The notes under the pieces are model-generated. The model did not search any database. It had not been told where the DNA came from and saw nothing but the letters and a program-made list of their open reading frames with translations. A stretch of DNA of 64,000 nucleotides, taken from the NCBI RefSeq assembly GCF_913061305.1, contig NZ_CAJXST010000002.1, forward strand, positions 1 through 64,000, read 5' to 3'. Within the stretch, counting starts at the first letter, position 1. Each line of letters begins with the position of its first letter. Positions 44,555 through 54,069 of this stretch are shown here, one piece after another. The position numbers and the translations under genes were made by a program. The DNA is from an uncultured Porticoccus sp. (GTDB lineage Bacteria; Pseudomonadota; Gammaproteobacteria; Pseudomonadales; Porticoccaceae).

Positions 44555-45929
44555 AACTGACCCTAGGATCGACAACGGCATAGGCAATATCTGCCAGCAG
44601 GTAGCCAAACAGTGTCAGCAGGCCGGAGATCAGTGTGACGGATAACACCAGCTCCCGATCCCTGGTTTGCACGGCTTCCACCGCCAGTTTGCCCATCCCG
44701 TCGATACTGAAGATGCTTTCCACAATCACCGAACCTGCCAACAGGCTGGGCAGCAGGGTGGCCGAGACCGTAATCAGTGGCAGCAGGGAGTTGCGAAATA
44801 CATGCCGCCACAGCACAGCTTCTTCGTCGACCCCTTTTGCCCGGGCTGTGCGCGCATAGTCAGCGGCTAGATTCTCCAGCAGCGACGAGCGTGTCAGTTT
44901 GGCAAGAAATGCCAGCCCGCCGTAGGACAGCGCAATGATCGGCAGTACCAGATGCCAGAGCCGGTCCAGCAGGTAGCCGCCCTGCATCGCTTCGACGCCC
45001 AGATATCGTGACAATGTCAGCCCCCCGCCCAGGCCGATTGCGCCCGCCAGGGCAATACGGAAACCCGGGTGCTGCATGCCGGCCAGCAGGATGGTCAGCA
45101 GCCCGAGTGAAGTCGCCAGTAATAAATGCAAACCGCCCAGCCACTGGCCCCCGAGATCCCATGCCATCGCGTAACCGAGCAGTGCTCCGATGACGAATCC
45201 GCCGCACTGGCGGGCAATTTTGGGTGCGGAGGTCGCCGCAGCAATCAGCAGTACGGTGACCGTCACAACGCAAGCCACCGCAATCAGTAAATCGCTGCCA
45301 TTGGCAAACAGGGGCAGAAAGGTTTGATCGACGGTCTCGCGCTGCATCAGGCCGCCGGTGGGAAACCAGCGCCAGTATTGCTCGGAGGCAAAGAAACCGA
45401 TAAACAGTACCCCGGCCAACATGCTGGGCACTGACCAGAGCCCCAGCAGAAAAATATTCGAGGCCACATCGAAACGCCCGCCGCGCTGTCGTGCGGCCTG
45501 TACGCCGATGCTGATGGCAATTGTATAAATGAGGGGGATGGAGATCAGATTAAGCAGCAGGGTGATGGGCAGGCGCTCCGCCAGCAAATCCATCACCGGG
45601 CGGCCGTAGCGAAAGCTGATGCCCAGATCCGCGCCTTTCCAGAGGGAGAAAGTGCCGAGTGTGCCATCCGGTTCCCGCTCGAAACCGATCGGCGAGATAT
45701 TGTTCAACCAGCGCAGGTATTGCACCGGTGCCGGTTGATCCAGCCCATAGAGCTTGTTGTAGTACTCCTCCAAAGCCCGGCGACTCTCTGGCTCCAGTTC
45801 CATGCCGTCCACCAGCGACTGGGCTGTAATGCCGCCCGGGGCCGCTGCCATGACAATAAAGACCACCAGCGTGATACCGAGCAGGGTCGGTATCATCAGC
45901 AAGGTGCGACGTACTAGATAATTCAGCAT
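44547..45929 (-). CDS. Peptide ABC transporter permease, DppB/YejB type, with an inserted membrane region
   Basis: A 460-residue permease starting MLNYLVRRTLLMIPTLLGITLVVF, the classic DppB opening. The EAA loop (ENLAADYARTARAKGVDEEAVLWRHVFRNSLLPLIT) and the end (LADIAYAVVDPRVSYD) are intact. Between residues about 205 and 310 there are about four additional hydrophobic segments not found in standard DppB (about 340 residues). The partner permease is also enlarged. The ATG at 45929 is 7 bp after the binding-protein stop. An upstream ATG adds 19 unconserved residues. Confidence 0.92.
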   Translation of the reverse strand: MLNYLVRRTLLMIPTLLGITLVVFIVMAAAPGGITAQSLVDGMELEPESRRALEEYYNKLYGLDQPAPVQYLRWLNNISPIGFEREPDGTLGTFSLWKGADLGISFRYGRPVMDLLAERLPITLLLNLISIPLIYTIAISIGVQAARQRGGRFDVASNIFLLGLWSVPSMLAGVLFIGFFASEQYWRWFPTGGLMQRETVDQTFLPLFANGSDLLIAVACVVTVTVLLIAAATSAPKIARQCGGFVIGALLGYAMAWDLGGQWLGGLHLLLATSLGLLTILLAGMQHPGFRIALAGAIGLGGGLTLSRYLGVEAMQGGYLLDRLWHLVLPIIALSYGGLAFLAKLTRSSLLENLAADYARTARAKGVDEEAVLWRHVFRNSLLPLITVSATLLPSLLAGSVIVESIFSIDGMGKLAVEAVQTRDRELVLSVTLISGLLTLFGYLLADIAYAVVDPRVSYD

Positions 45930-45936
45930 CGGCAGT

Positions 45937-47814
45937 TCAGCGATTGCGCTGGCGATCGGCCGGCACGTAGATCTCCACCGGTACACTCATCAGGTTCAGT
46001 CCCAGCCCGGTTTTTTCCAGATTGCTGATTCGATCATCCACAAAGGCCAGGGTGTTGCGGCGGAACAGGAACGTGTAGGGCTGGTCTTCCACCAGAATGC
46101 GCTCTGCCTCATGCCATAGCTTCATGCGCTTTTCTTCATCGACTTCGCCGCGCGCCGCATCAATCGTGGCGTCCAGCTCCGGGTTGCGGTAGTTAATGAA
46201 ATTGTCGCCGTTTTCCATGGACTGGCTGGAATGGAACATCTGGTAGATGTCGATTTCGATACCGGAGGTCCAGCCGAGGGTGATGGCATCAAAATTCTTT
46301 TGCCGCAGGTCCTCTACCATCACCGACCACTCGGTGGGTTTCGGTTTCATCAGAATGCCCGCGCGGGCATAGAGGTCCCGGAGGAACAACACCATCCGCC
46401 GGGTATCGTCGTTATCCTGGAAGAAGGTCAGCTCGAATTCGAAGTTCGTGCCATCCTCTGCCTGCAGAATGCCGTCGCCGTTGCGATCGACAAAGCCCGC
46501 CTCGGCAAGTAACCGTTTGGCCTTTTCCATATCGCGGGGCAAGGGCTGGTTTTCCGGATTGTGTTGGGAGGATCCCGGCATAAACGGGCTCACCGCCGGT
46601 TGACCGTAGCCGAGAAAAATTTCCTCGAGCATGCGCTCCACGTCGGTCAACAGCGACATGGCCAAACGTACCCGGGTATCGCTGAAGAGACTGTTTTTGT
46701 CGCCGTGTTGCTGGTTCCAGGCAATGAAGCTGTAGCCGGCTGTAGGGCTCATGTACTCAAAATGTTTGCTGCGTTCGCTGATACCCGGGTCGTCAAGCAG
46801 GCGCTGATATTCCCGTGGGCGAGCCCCGTAAACATCGATATCCCCGTTGCGGAAGGTGGTGAGGCGGGCGCTGTCATTTTCGATAATACGCCACACAATC
46901 CGGTCGAAAGAGCCATCCACCGGGCCCCAGTAGCGGGGGTTGCGCTCCAGTTCAACCCGGCCCTGGTCGGGGGTCCAGTTTTCCGGGTCCTTGAGTCGAT
47001 ATGGGCCTGAACCCAGCAACAGTCCGCGGCTCTCATTAAAGGTGCGGGGCTCATCCAGGAAGCGTTTATAGAAATGTTCCGGGATGATCGTCAAACTGCC
47101 CGCCAGCTGCAGGCTGTTGAAGTAGGGCTCCTTGAAGACAAACTCCACGTGGTAATTGTCCAGCGCGGTGACCCGCTCAATCCGTGACAGATAGGCGCGG
47201 CTTCGCGGTGCGGCAATGGCTTCGTTCATGATGAATTCAAACGTGAACTGCACATCCTTGGCGGTCATGGCTATCCCGTCGGAGAAGCTGATATCGCGGC
47301 GCAGGGTAAAGTTGATGGTGAGTCCGTCATCGGATATCTGCCAGTCCTCTGCCAGTAGCCCACTCCACTCCAGTGTGTCCGGATCCCGGACCAGCAGGGA
47401 CTCGAGAACATATTGCTGCACTTCCGAGGAGTAGGCGTCGCCCGAGACCAGTGGTGTCAGGGTGGTGAGGCCGCTGCCGAATGCCAGCATCAGCCAGTCC
47501 CCCTGGGCGTAATTGGCCTGTTGCGTAGCCAGCCTTGCCCGCTCAAAGGCATCTGTCCGGTCAGCGGTGTCACTCGAGCGGTCATCCACTTCGGTCGTAT
47601 TGAAGCGCGCAGTGCGGACGGTCTGTTCCAGGTTGCGTAAAACGCCCCGGGTAGAGCGAATATCCTGAGCCTGCTCCTGCATCAGCCGGGTGATATCGTT
47701 CATGCGGGTCCACTGCCGGTCAATCTGGACCATGAGTAATAATATCAGCAGGCCCAGGACACTGATGCCGAGCCAGAAAGCAACCCGGCTGATACCCATG
47801 TTTCCATTTTTCAT
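45937..47814 (-). CDS. Peptide ABC transporter substrate-binding protein (SBP family 5), membrane anchored
   Basis: A 625-residue family 5 binding protein (WSGLLAEDWQISDDGLTINFTLRRDISFSDG, then YEPYFNSL-type and GSGPYRLKDPE segments, EAERILVEDQPYTFLF near the end). The N-terminus is a single helix (about 12-30) with no clear cleavage or lipobox site. A predicted coiled coil follows (about 35-70; TRLMQEQAQDIRSTRGVLRNLEQTV). It therefore seems tethered to the inner membrane rather than free. It is first of the five-gene operon SBP-DppB-DppC-ATPase-deacylase. Confidence 0.9.
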   Translation of the reverse strand: MKNGNMGISRVAFWLGISVLGLLILLLMVQIDRQWTRMNDITRLMQEQAQDIRSTRGVLRNLEQTVRTARFNTTEVDDRSSDTADRTDAFERARLATQQANYAQGDWLMLAFGSGLTTLTPLVSGDAYSSEVQQYVLESLLVRDPDTLEWSGLLAEDWQISDDGLTINFTLRRDISFSDGIAMTAKDVQFTFEFIMNEAIAAPRSRAYLSRIERVTALDNYHVEFVFKEPYFNSLQLAGSLTIIPEHFYKRFLDEPRTFNESRGLLLGSGPYRLKDPENWTPDQGRVELERNPRYWGPVDGSFDRIVWRIIENDSARLTTFRNGDIDVYGARPREYQRLLDDPGISERSKHFEYMSPTAGYSFIAWNQQHGDKNSLFSDTRVRLAMSLLTDVERMLEEIFLGYGQPAVSPFMPGSSQHNPENQPLPRDMEKAKRLLAEAGFVDRNGDGILQAEDGTNFEFELTFFQDNDDTRRMVLFLRDLYARAGILMKPKPTEWSVMVEDLRQKNFDAITLGWTSGIEIDIYQMFHSSQSMENGDNFINYRNPELDATIDAARGEVDEEKRMKLWHEAERILVEDQPYTFLFRRNTLAFVDDRISNLEKTGLGLNLMSVPVEIYVPADRQRNR

Positions 47815-47954
47815 GCTGATCCGCCCATGTCTGCTGTGTTATCCGATAACGGTTCTGTTGTATGAGTACTTCTTGCGGAGTGTGTTCAACCGCAGCGGGT
47901 TATATTACTGAACTTGTCGAATAAAGGGTGGCCCGTCGCAGCTGTTAACCGTCG

Positions 47955-49088
47955 TTATCCTGACATGTTTTCCAGTGCACTACGAAGATGGGCGACCGTG
48001 CGCTCTATGTTGTGCAGTTTATCGAGCCCGAATAGCCCAATTCTGAAGGTTCTGAAGCCGGCCGGTTCATCGCATTGCAGGGGCACCCCCGCGGCAATTT
48101 GCAGGCCCTGCTCCAGAAATTTCCTGCCATTGTGGATATCCGGGTCCTCGGTATAGCAGACCACGACGCCGGGTGCCTGAAAGCCCTCGGCGGCAACACT
48201 CTTGAAACCCCGTTCGGTGAGAAGTTTGCGAACCTGCTGTCCCAACTCGAGTTGCTCCTGTTTCACCCTGTCAAAACCATAGTTTTCGGTTTCCTGCATG
48301 GTGTCACGGAATTGCAGCAGGGCATCGGTGGGCATGGTGGCGTGGTAGGCGTGGCCACCATTTTCATAGGCTTCCATAATTTGTAGCCATTTGCGCAGGT
48401 CGCAGGCAAAGCTGCTGCTGGTGGTTTGGTCAATGCGCTGTCGCGCCTCTTTGCCCAGCATGACCAGCGCACTGCAGGGCGACGCGCTCCAGCCTTTTTG
48501 CGGTGCACTGATCAGAATGTCGACGCCACAGGCCTGCATATCCACCCAGAGTGTGCCCGATGCAATGCAGTCGAGCACAAACAGGCCACCCACTGCGTGA
48601 ACGGCATCTGCCACCGCTCGAATATATTGATCCGGCAGGAGCATGCCAGCGGCGGTTTCCACATGGGGTGCAAAAACCATCGCCGGTTTTTCTGCATGAA
48701 TCCAGGCAGTGACTTCATCGATGGGGGCGGGCGCCAGAGCCGGTTGTTCGGGGTCATCGTCCACTGCCCGTGCTTTCATCACGGTGATGTCGTCGCTGAT
48801 TCTCCCCATTTCCAGAATCTGGCTCCAGCGGTAGCTGAACCAGCCGTTGCGGATCACCAGGCATTTCCTGTCCGTGGCGAACTGGCGGGCTACCGCTTCC
48901 ATCCCGTAGGTGCCACCGCCGGGGACGACCACAACGGCCTCGGCGTGGTAAACCTGCTTCAATGTGCTGGAGATGTCATTCATCACTGCCTGAAAACGTT
49001 TGGACATGTGATTCAGTGAACGGTCGGTGAAGACCACAGAGTATTCCAGTAAACCGCTGGGGTCGGTATCGGGGAGTAAGCCGGGCAT
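47955..49088 (-). CDS. Class V aminotransferase (serine/alanine-glyoxylate transaminase type)
   Basis: A 377-residue fold-type I PLP enzyme. VVVPGGGTYGMEAVARQF binds the cofactor phosphate, LDCIASGTLWVDMQACGVDILI holds the PLP-contacting Asp, and ISAPQKGWSASPC carries the Schiff-base Lys. It is similar to alanine/serine-glyoxylate or phosphonopyruvate-type transaminases. The true amino donor is unknown. It is upstream of and parallel to the peptide importer (140 bp gap), so it could use amino acids freed from imported peptides, but may be separate. Confidence 0.88.
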   Translation of the reverse strand: MPGLLPDTDPSGLLEYSVVFTDRSLNHMSKRFQAVMNDISSTLKQVYHAEAVVVVPGGGTYGMEAVARQFATDRKCLVIRNGWFSYRWSQILEMGRISDDITVMKARAVDDDPEQPALAPAPIDEVTAWIHAEKPAMVFAPHVETAAGMLLPDQYIRAVADAVHAVGGLFVLDCIASGTLWVDMQACGVDILISAPQKGWSASPCSALVMLGKEARQRIDQTTSSSFACDLRKWLQIMEAYENGGHAYHATMPTDALLQFRDTMQETENYGFDRVKQEQLELGQQVRKLLTERGFKSVAAEGFQAPGVVVCYTEDPDIHNGRKFLEQGLQIAAGVPLQCDEPAGFRTFRIGLFGLDKLHNIERTVAHLRSALENMSG

Positions 49089-49478
49089 GGGGGGCTCCTT
49101 CTTGCCAGTACGTCATTCTTGTGAAAGGCCGGCCAGTATATTTTAAGCCGGTGAAGATCCCAAAGCTTGTCGACGAGTCGGTGCAACAGATTGGCTGCAC
49201 TAACGGTTCGACATGAATGTGCTTTGCAGAGAACAGCCCGGTTTGGGCTGTCCAAAAATCGATGGGCAGGTCAAATTTTTCCCGGTCAAAAAAACTGACT
49301 TCGGGCCATAAAAATGCCATCGAGTGGTACGATTATTCTGTTGCTAAGCTGCTAAAAAATCGATAGTTTTAGTCGATCCGTGGCTGATTCTGGCTTCTTT
49401 TTCATCCACGGCTAATGCTGTATTAACCACATGTTAATGCGGTGACTATTGACTAACAATAAAATGATGAAGGGTTCT
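49089..49478. other. Intergenic region with three dyads, no recognisable gene
   Basis: No supported gene. It contains a perfect hairpin ACAGCCC-GGTTT-GGGCTGT (49233-49251), the dyad CCGTGG...CCACGG (about 49379-49411) and TTAAC-N5-GTTAA (49423-49437). The last lies about 40 bp before the small gene at 49479 and may be part of its promoter region. Confidence 0.45.
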
Positions 49479-49691
49479 ATGGCTAGATATATTGTGACTA
49501 AAAAACCACAGGAAAATGGGAATCATATTATCCACAACCTGGGCACCTGGTGTCCTGATTTGCCAGACTCTGTGGATCAGAAATCCCTGGGTAATCTCCC
49601 CTCCTGCCAGGCGGCGATGAGGGAGGCGAAAAAACATTTTCAGCAGGTCAACGGCTGCTTTAAATGTTCACGAGCGTGCTTTGTAGGATAA
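49479..49691 (+). CDS. Small conserved cysteine-containing protein
   Basis: A 70-residue protein starting MARYIVTKKPQENGNHIIH and ending NGCFKCSRACFVG. Five cysteines occur in CPDLPD, LPSCQAA and the C-terminal C-x2-C-x3-C group, suggesting metal binding or a redox role. I recall similar short hypothetical proteins in many gammaproteobacteria with the same NGC-C-C ending. AAGGG lies before the ATG. A good intrinsic terminator follows 22 bp after the stop, supporting a real monocistronic gene. Function is unknown. Confidence 0.75.
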   Translation: MARYIVTKKPQENGNHIIHNLGTWCPDLPDSVDQKSLGNLPSCQAAMREAKKHFQQVNGCFKCSRACFVG

Positions 49692-49713
49692 ACTGTCCAG
49701 CGCAGTACAACAG

Positions 49714-49739
49714 GGCCATTGAAAAATGGCCCTTTTTTC
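49714..49739 (+). terminator. Intrinsic terminator after the small Cys-containing gene
   Basis: GGGCCATT (49714-49721), loop GAAA, AATGGCCC (49726-49733), then six T (49734-49739). The stem is a perfect 8 bp with a GNRA-type loop. Confidence 0.93.
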
Positions 49740-49857
49740 TGGCCTGTCATTGGCGTTAATGGCAGGAAAACAGGAGAGCCCTGCCACTCCGGCGGGCCCG
49801 AGCCAAGCGATCCGTCAGTGGATCTGCCGGCAAGTCGTTTTTACACAGGAAGTCGAA

Positions 49858-50349
49858 ATGGAAAAGATATTTGAGAACACCATGTATGCCGCCCGCTGGT
49901 TGCTTGCCCCGATCTATTTCGGGCTGAGCTTTGCGTTGCTGGCGCTGGGTGTAAAGTTTTTTGTCGAGGTGGCGCACACCTTACCCATGATTCTGACCAT
50001 GTCGGAAATGGACCTGATTCTGGTGGTGCTTTCGCTGGTGGATATTGCCCTGGTGGGCGGCCTGATTGTCATGGTGATGTTTGCCGGCTATGAGAATTTT
50101 GTCTCACAGCTGGATCTGGACGAGTCCACCGACAAACTGGTCTGGCTGGGTAAGCTCGATACCAGCTCACTGAAAAACAAGGTGGCGGCGTCCATTGTGG
50201 CCATTTCGTCGATTCACTTGCTGAAAGTTTTCATGAATGCCCCGGAAATAGCGAACGACAAGATTCTCTGGTACGTCGTGTTACATATGACCTTTGTGGT
50301 TTCTGCGTTTGCCATGGGTTTGCTGGACAGAATTATGACCCGCCACTAG
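49858..50349 (+). CDS. YqhA/TIGR00645-family membrane protein
   Basis: A 163-residue protein with four hydrophobic helices (about 8-30, 45-75, 100-125, 135-157). It contains [27 protein letters not shown] and [15 protein letters not shown], diagnostic of the UPF0114/TIGR00645 family. Function is unknown. The ATG at 49858 is preceded by AGGAAG. An upstream frame start at 49726 lies inside the terminator of the preceding gene and is rejected. Confidence 0.92.
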   Translation: MEKIFENTMYAARWLLAPIYFGLSFALLALGVKFFVEVAHTLPMILTMSEMDLILVVLSLVDIALVGGLIVMVMFAGYENFVSQLDLDESTDKLVWLGKLDTSSLKNKVAASIVAISSIHLLKVFMNAPEIANDKILWYVVLHMTFVVSAFAMGLLDRIMTRH

Positions 50350-50487
50350 CCGGAGTCTCGATAACAGCCGTGGCGGGCGGAGTATTGCTTCCGTGATTTC
50401 CTGCATCGCAAACAGGGTCTGCTCATCAAGCAGAAAAAATGTCAGAATAAGCGTGGGCATTCATAAAAATAATAATAAGGAATCAAG

Positions 50488-52953
50488 GTGGGTTTTTGGC
50501 AAATTGTAAATCCTGATATTCACGCCGAAACATTTATGACTGGTGAATATCATCAGTTCATTGCCCTGTTGGCCTTTATGCTGCCTGTTTTTGCTACCTC
50601 GCTGGTTTTACCCGTCAGCGACCGATTTAAGGTGATCAGGCAACCCTCCCGTTATCTTTGGTTGCTGGCCGGTGGTGCTGCCATGGGTGCCGGTATAGGA
50701 GCGATGCACTTCATTGGTAGCCTGCTGGCTTTCCAGTTGCCCTTTCCCCTTCAATATGATCTCAAGCAGACCCTGCTATCCGTGACTCCGATGATGGCAG
50801 CCTGCGGCGTACTGATTGTTTTGTTTTCGGCCGAATTGCTCACTGGCTGGTTTCTGCACCTCTCGGCCCTGGCGCTGGCTGCCGGTGTTGGCGCCTCACA
50901 TTATCTCGGCATGGAGGCCATTGTCAGTCCGGTGAAAATGTATTATTCGACGGGTCCGGTGATCGTCGCCGGTAGCGCTTTGTACCTGCTGGCCTGGGGC
51001 GGCTTGTCCTGGGGTAAGACCTTGGCTGGTCGATACAAGCTGTCGCCAGTGGCGACCCAGCTGGGGCTGAGTCTGTTGCTGGGTCTGGCGGTGAGTGCCA
51101 TGTATTTTGTCGCTATGTTGGCCGGTTATTTTGCCCCCGATACCATTTTGACCAACTCGCAGCCATCGGCTCTGTCTGTGGGGCAGCTGGCAGGTATGGT
51201 TGCTATCGCGGGGCTCCCACTGATCCTGCTGGGCATCGCTGTAACACTGAGCCGTCGAATCGGCACCATGGCCACACTGTTAAAGCAGAGTGAGGACCGT
51301 TTCAGGCAATTGGCGGATACAACCAAGACCGCTATTTTCACTATTGTGGGTGACCGGATCACGTATGCAAATCCAGCGCTGGAAAAAATTATCGGGCTCA
51401 ATAAAGAGGCCCTTCCCCTGATCAGTGTGCACGACCTATTTGGTCGGCAATTTGCCGAGTATGCAGGGAGCGTCGCCAATACTGAATCACTTCCCGGCCA
51501 TGCATCTCATGAGTCGTTCGAAATAGAAACAGCCCAGGGTGACCAGCGTTGGCTGTACTTCAGTTTTACACGGGCCGAGATTGCCTATCAGCCCACCTTG
51601 CTGGTCAGTGCCTTTGATATCAGCGCCCAGAAGGACGCCGAACAAAAAGTGCACCGGCTGGTACACAGTGACCAGCTCACGGATCTGGCCAGTCGCGCAT
51701 TGTTTCTGGCGCGTCTCGGTGACCATTTGACGGTTTTGGGGCGGGCGGAGAGCGATGTGCTGTCCATGCTGGTATTGCTGGATCTGGATAATTTCAAATT
51801 GATTAATGACACCTATGGCCACACGCAGGGGGATCAGTTATTGATGAGCGCCGCCGAACGTATTCGAACATTGACGCGCAAATCCGATACGGTGGCACGG
51901 CTGGGCGGCGATGAATTCGTGATGCTTTTTGAGGAGCTGGAAAGCATCAATCACATTGAAGTCATTGCCGAAAGAATTATCAATACCCTTGCGCAACCCT
52001 ACATTTTTAACGGCAAGAAAATTGACATGAAAGCCAGCATGGGGATGGTGGTTCTGAACGCCAGTCACCACAGTGCTCCGGATGAGGTGTTGCACGATGC
52101 GGATGTTGCCCTGATTCGCGCCAAGCGTCAGGGCGGTGCGTCCTGGGTGATTTTTGATCAGCAGATGGATGCCACCATGAAGCGTGGCCGGCAGTTGCAA
52201 TCGGAGCTGAAAAAGGCCATTGCCGAACATAAATTACAGCTGTTCTATCAACCGATATATTCTGCTCGCGACCATCAGCTACGTGGCTTCGAATCGTTGG
52301 CCCGCTGGCGGCGCGAGAACGGCGAATGGGTTTCTCCGGCAGAATTTATCCCGCTGGCAGAGGAGGCGGGCCTGATTGCAGACATTGGCCTGTGGTGCAT
52401 CGAAACGGCCTGTGAACAGATCGGTCGATGGAATGCCCGTCAGCCCGACAGCGACTACTATGTCAGCGTGAATATCGCCTCCGATTCATTCGGTGATGAG
52501 CGGTTTGCCACCTGTATTGAGATGTCATCCGAATCCCACAGGGTAAGGCGGGGTCAACTGAAACTGGAGTTGACCGAGCGAATCCTACTGGCAAATACCG
52601 ATAACATGCTGGAAAAACTGCACAAGCTGATAAGTCTGGGTTGTGAACTGTTGATCGATGATTTTGGTACCGGTTATTCCAGCTTGTCCTATCTGCATTT
52701 ATTGCCGGTTGCCACGTTGAAAATTGATCGCAGCTTTGTGATCAACCTTGAGAAAAACGATTCCTCCATGTCTGTGGTGAAAACAATTATCGCCCTGGCC
52801 AAATCGCTGGAGATGAGTATTGTGGCTGAGGGGGTGGAAACCCGGGCGCAGGCAGACCTGTTGTCGGATCTCGGTGTGAATCAGTTACAGGGGTATTACT
52901 TTGGTCGCCCCGTGGCCGCTGGTGAGGCGGAGGCCTTTTTTGCGCGGGTGTGA
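50488..52953 (+). CDS. MHYT-PAS-GGDEF-EAL cyclic-di-GMP signalling protein
   Basis: 821 residues. The N-terminal MHYT sensor has seven helices, with the repeats GAMHFIG, GASHYLGME and a degenerate third (SAMYFVAM, His lost). These are thought to bind a metal and sense O2, CO or NO. PAS lies at about 270-380. GGDEF (about 395-550) has an intact RLGGDEF. EAL (about 565-815) has ESLARW, DDFGTGYSS and KIDRSFV, so ExLxR is kept. Both cyclase and phosphodiesterase sites look plausible. GTG start with AAGGA upstream. Confidence 0.93.
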   Translation: MGFWQIVNPDIHAETFMTGEYHQFIALLAFMLPVFATSLVLPVSDRFKVIRQPSRYLWLLAGGAAMGAGIGAMHFIGSLLAFQLPFPLQYDLKQTLLSVTPMMAACGVLIVLFSAELLTGWFLHLSALALAAGVGASHYLGMEAIVSPVKMYYSTGPVIVAGSALYLLAWGGLSWGKTLAGRYKLSPVATQLGLSLLLGLAVSAMYFVAMLAGYFAPDTILTNSQPSALSVGQLAGMVAIAGLPLILLGIAVTLSRRIGTMATLLKQSEDRFRQLADTTKTAIFTIVGDRITYANPALEKIIGLNKEALPLISVHDLFGRQFAEYAGSVANTESLPGHASHESFEIETAQGDQRWLYFSFTRAEIAYQPTLLVSAFDISAQKDAEQKVHRLVHSDQLTDLASRALFLARLGDHLTVLGRAESDVLSMLVLLDLDNFKLINDTYGHTQGDQLLMSAAERIRTLTRKSDTVARLGGDEFVMLFEELESINHIEVIAERIINTLAQPYIFNGKKIDMKASMGMVVLNASHHSAPDEVLHDADVALIRAKRQGGASWVIFDQQMDATMKRGRQLQSELKKAIAEHKLQLFYQPIYSARDHQLRGFESLARWRRENGEWVSPAEFIPLAEEAGLIADIGLWCIETACEQIGRWNARQPDSDYYVSVNIASDSFGDERFATCIEMSSESHRVRRGQLKLELTERILLANTDNMLEKLHKLISLGCELLIDDFGTGYSSLSYLHLLPVATLKIDRSFVINLEKNDSSMSVVKTIIALAKSLEMSIVAEGVETRAQADLLSDLGVNQLQGYYFGRPVAAGEAEAFFARV

Positions 52954-53021
52954 TCGATAAACACTAACTCACTACTACGAGCTCGGCGTAGCAGGGTTCG
53001 GTTGGATCGGGGCGGGGCAGG

Positions 53022-53065
53022 CAGTACCGGAAGAGCCAGCCTGGCCTTTACGGTATCCGGTACTG
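53022..53065. repeat. Perfect 10-bp inverted repeat between convergent genes
   Basis: CAGTACCGGA (53022-53031) and TCCGGTACTG (53056-53065) pair perfectly with a 24-nt loop. It lies between the convergent stops of the MHYT protein and the Sel1 protein. There is no U-tract, so a bidirectional terminator is only possible. Confidence 0.5.
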
Positions 53066-53081
53066 TGCGAATCGTTGTAAT

Positions 53082-53588
53082 CTAGCGCAAGGGTTCACTG
53101 ATGAATTCGATCGCCGGTGGATAGCCCTTATCGGCTGATTTTTTGAACCATACCATGCCCTTGTCTTCACTCTTTGTCGTACCCATACCGTTATAGTACA
53201 GGCCACCCAATGCGTACATCGCGACGGGATGACCTTCGTTGGCGGCTTTCTCGTACCATTTTATGGCCTCGGCATAGTCCTGAGCCACGTTCTCACCAGC
53301 CTGATAAAACCAGCCCATTTCGAACAGTGCTCCCGGGTGGTTTTGGAGGGCGGCTTTTTGGTAGTAGTCAAAGGCTGTTTTGATGTCTTTGTCCGTCCCC
53401 CAGCCCTCTTTGTAGAGAATCGCAACACCATATTGTGCATCGGCATCACCTGTGGCAGCCAGTTCGGAGAGAATGGCATAGCCTTCATCCAGCTTGCCAC
53501 TGCGGACAGCTTCATAACCCTCTTCGAGGGTTTCTGCCAACGCCGAGATCGAAAAGATAATACCTATTAATAAGCTGATATATTTCAC
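53082..53588 (-). CDS. Sel1-like repeat protein, periplasmic
   Basis: About 168 residues: a signal peptide (KYISLLIGIIFSISALAE) followed by three or four Sel1 repeats of 36 residues (AQYGVAILYKEGWGTDKDIKTAFDYYQKAA; ALFEMGWFYQAGENVAQDYAEAIKWYEKAA; AMYALGGLYYNGMGTTKSEDKGMVWFKKSA). These form protein-binding helical solenoids. I favour the GTG at 53588 because GGAG sits five bases upstream. An ATG at 53609 would add seven residues. Partner unknown. Confidence 0.87.
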   Translation of the reverse strand: MKYISLLIGIIFSISALAETLEEGYEAVRSGKLDEGYAILSELAATGDADAQYGVAILYKEGWGTDKDIKTAFDYYQKAALQNHPGALFEMGWFYQAGENVAQDYAEAIKWYEKAANEGHPVAMYALGGLYYNGMGTTKSEDKGMVWFKKSADKGYPPAIEFISEPLR

Positions 53589-53793
53589 GGACACTCCAGA
53601 GATAGTCATTTTGTTATTTTGTCGTCGGCACAGGAATTACCTGAACGACATCCTGTGGAAGAGAGCGGTATTGTCGTATGCAAATCTTCCGGTTGAGACG
53701 TTTGATTGTCTCAAGGGTTACGAGTTCACTTTGCCTGACGGATCATATTCAGAAATACCCGTCGGGGGACAGCTGAACCAGAGGAGACAACTG

Positions 53794-54054
53794 TCATTGC
53801 AGTAACCGGTGTCCGGCAGGTAATTGCCGCGCCATCCACAGTGCCAGTTTATGCTTCATGTGGACGATATCATGCTGTTCATTGGCCAGTGGCTGAATCA
53901 GTTTGTCGTGCACCAGAAGTTTATAAATGTATTCGATTTTTTCGTTGGCTGAGTCGCTGGTTTCAAATTTTGCGGCACCACGTTTTTCCGCATAGATCAT
54001 GCCTACCCGCAGTGCTTCCTTGAGGAGTTCGGTCTCGTGTTTCAGTTTGGACAT
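53794..54054 (-). CDS. Small conserved protein, DUF5062-like
   Basis: An 86-residue protein (KHETELLKEALRVGMIYAEKRGAAKF, then KIEYIYKLLVHDKLIQPLA and KHKLALWMARQLP) resembling the DUF5062 family of Vibrio and related bacteria, from memory. Mostly helical, with no signal. AGGAAACTATCC precedes the ATG. It lies just downstream of cysE on the same strand with 15 bp between, so it may share its transcript. Function unknown. Confidence 0.75.
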   Translation of the reverse strand: MSKLKHETELLKEALRVGMIYAEKRGAAKFETSDSANEKIEYIYKLLVHDKLIQPLANEQHDIVHMKHKLALWMARQLPAGHRLLQ

Positions 54055-54069
54055 GGATAGTTTCCTGGT

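Noticed and set aside
48976-49320. A 114-codon minus-strand frame upstream of and overlapping the aminotransferase gene
   Set aside because: It overlaps the 5' end of the aminotransferase gene in another frame and lacks a ribosome site. The interval is better explained as a non-coding leader.
53611-53805. A 64-codon plus-strand frame between the Sel1 and DUF5062-like genes
   Set aside because: No good ribosome site, starts within the upstream control region of the Sel1 gene, and has no recognisable features.
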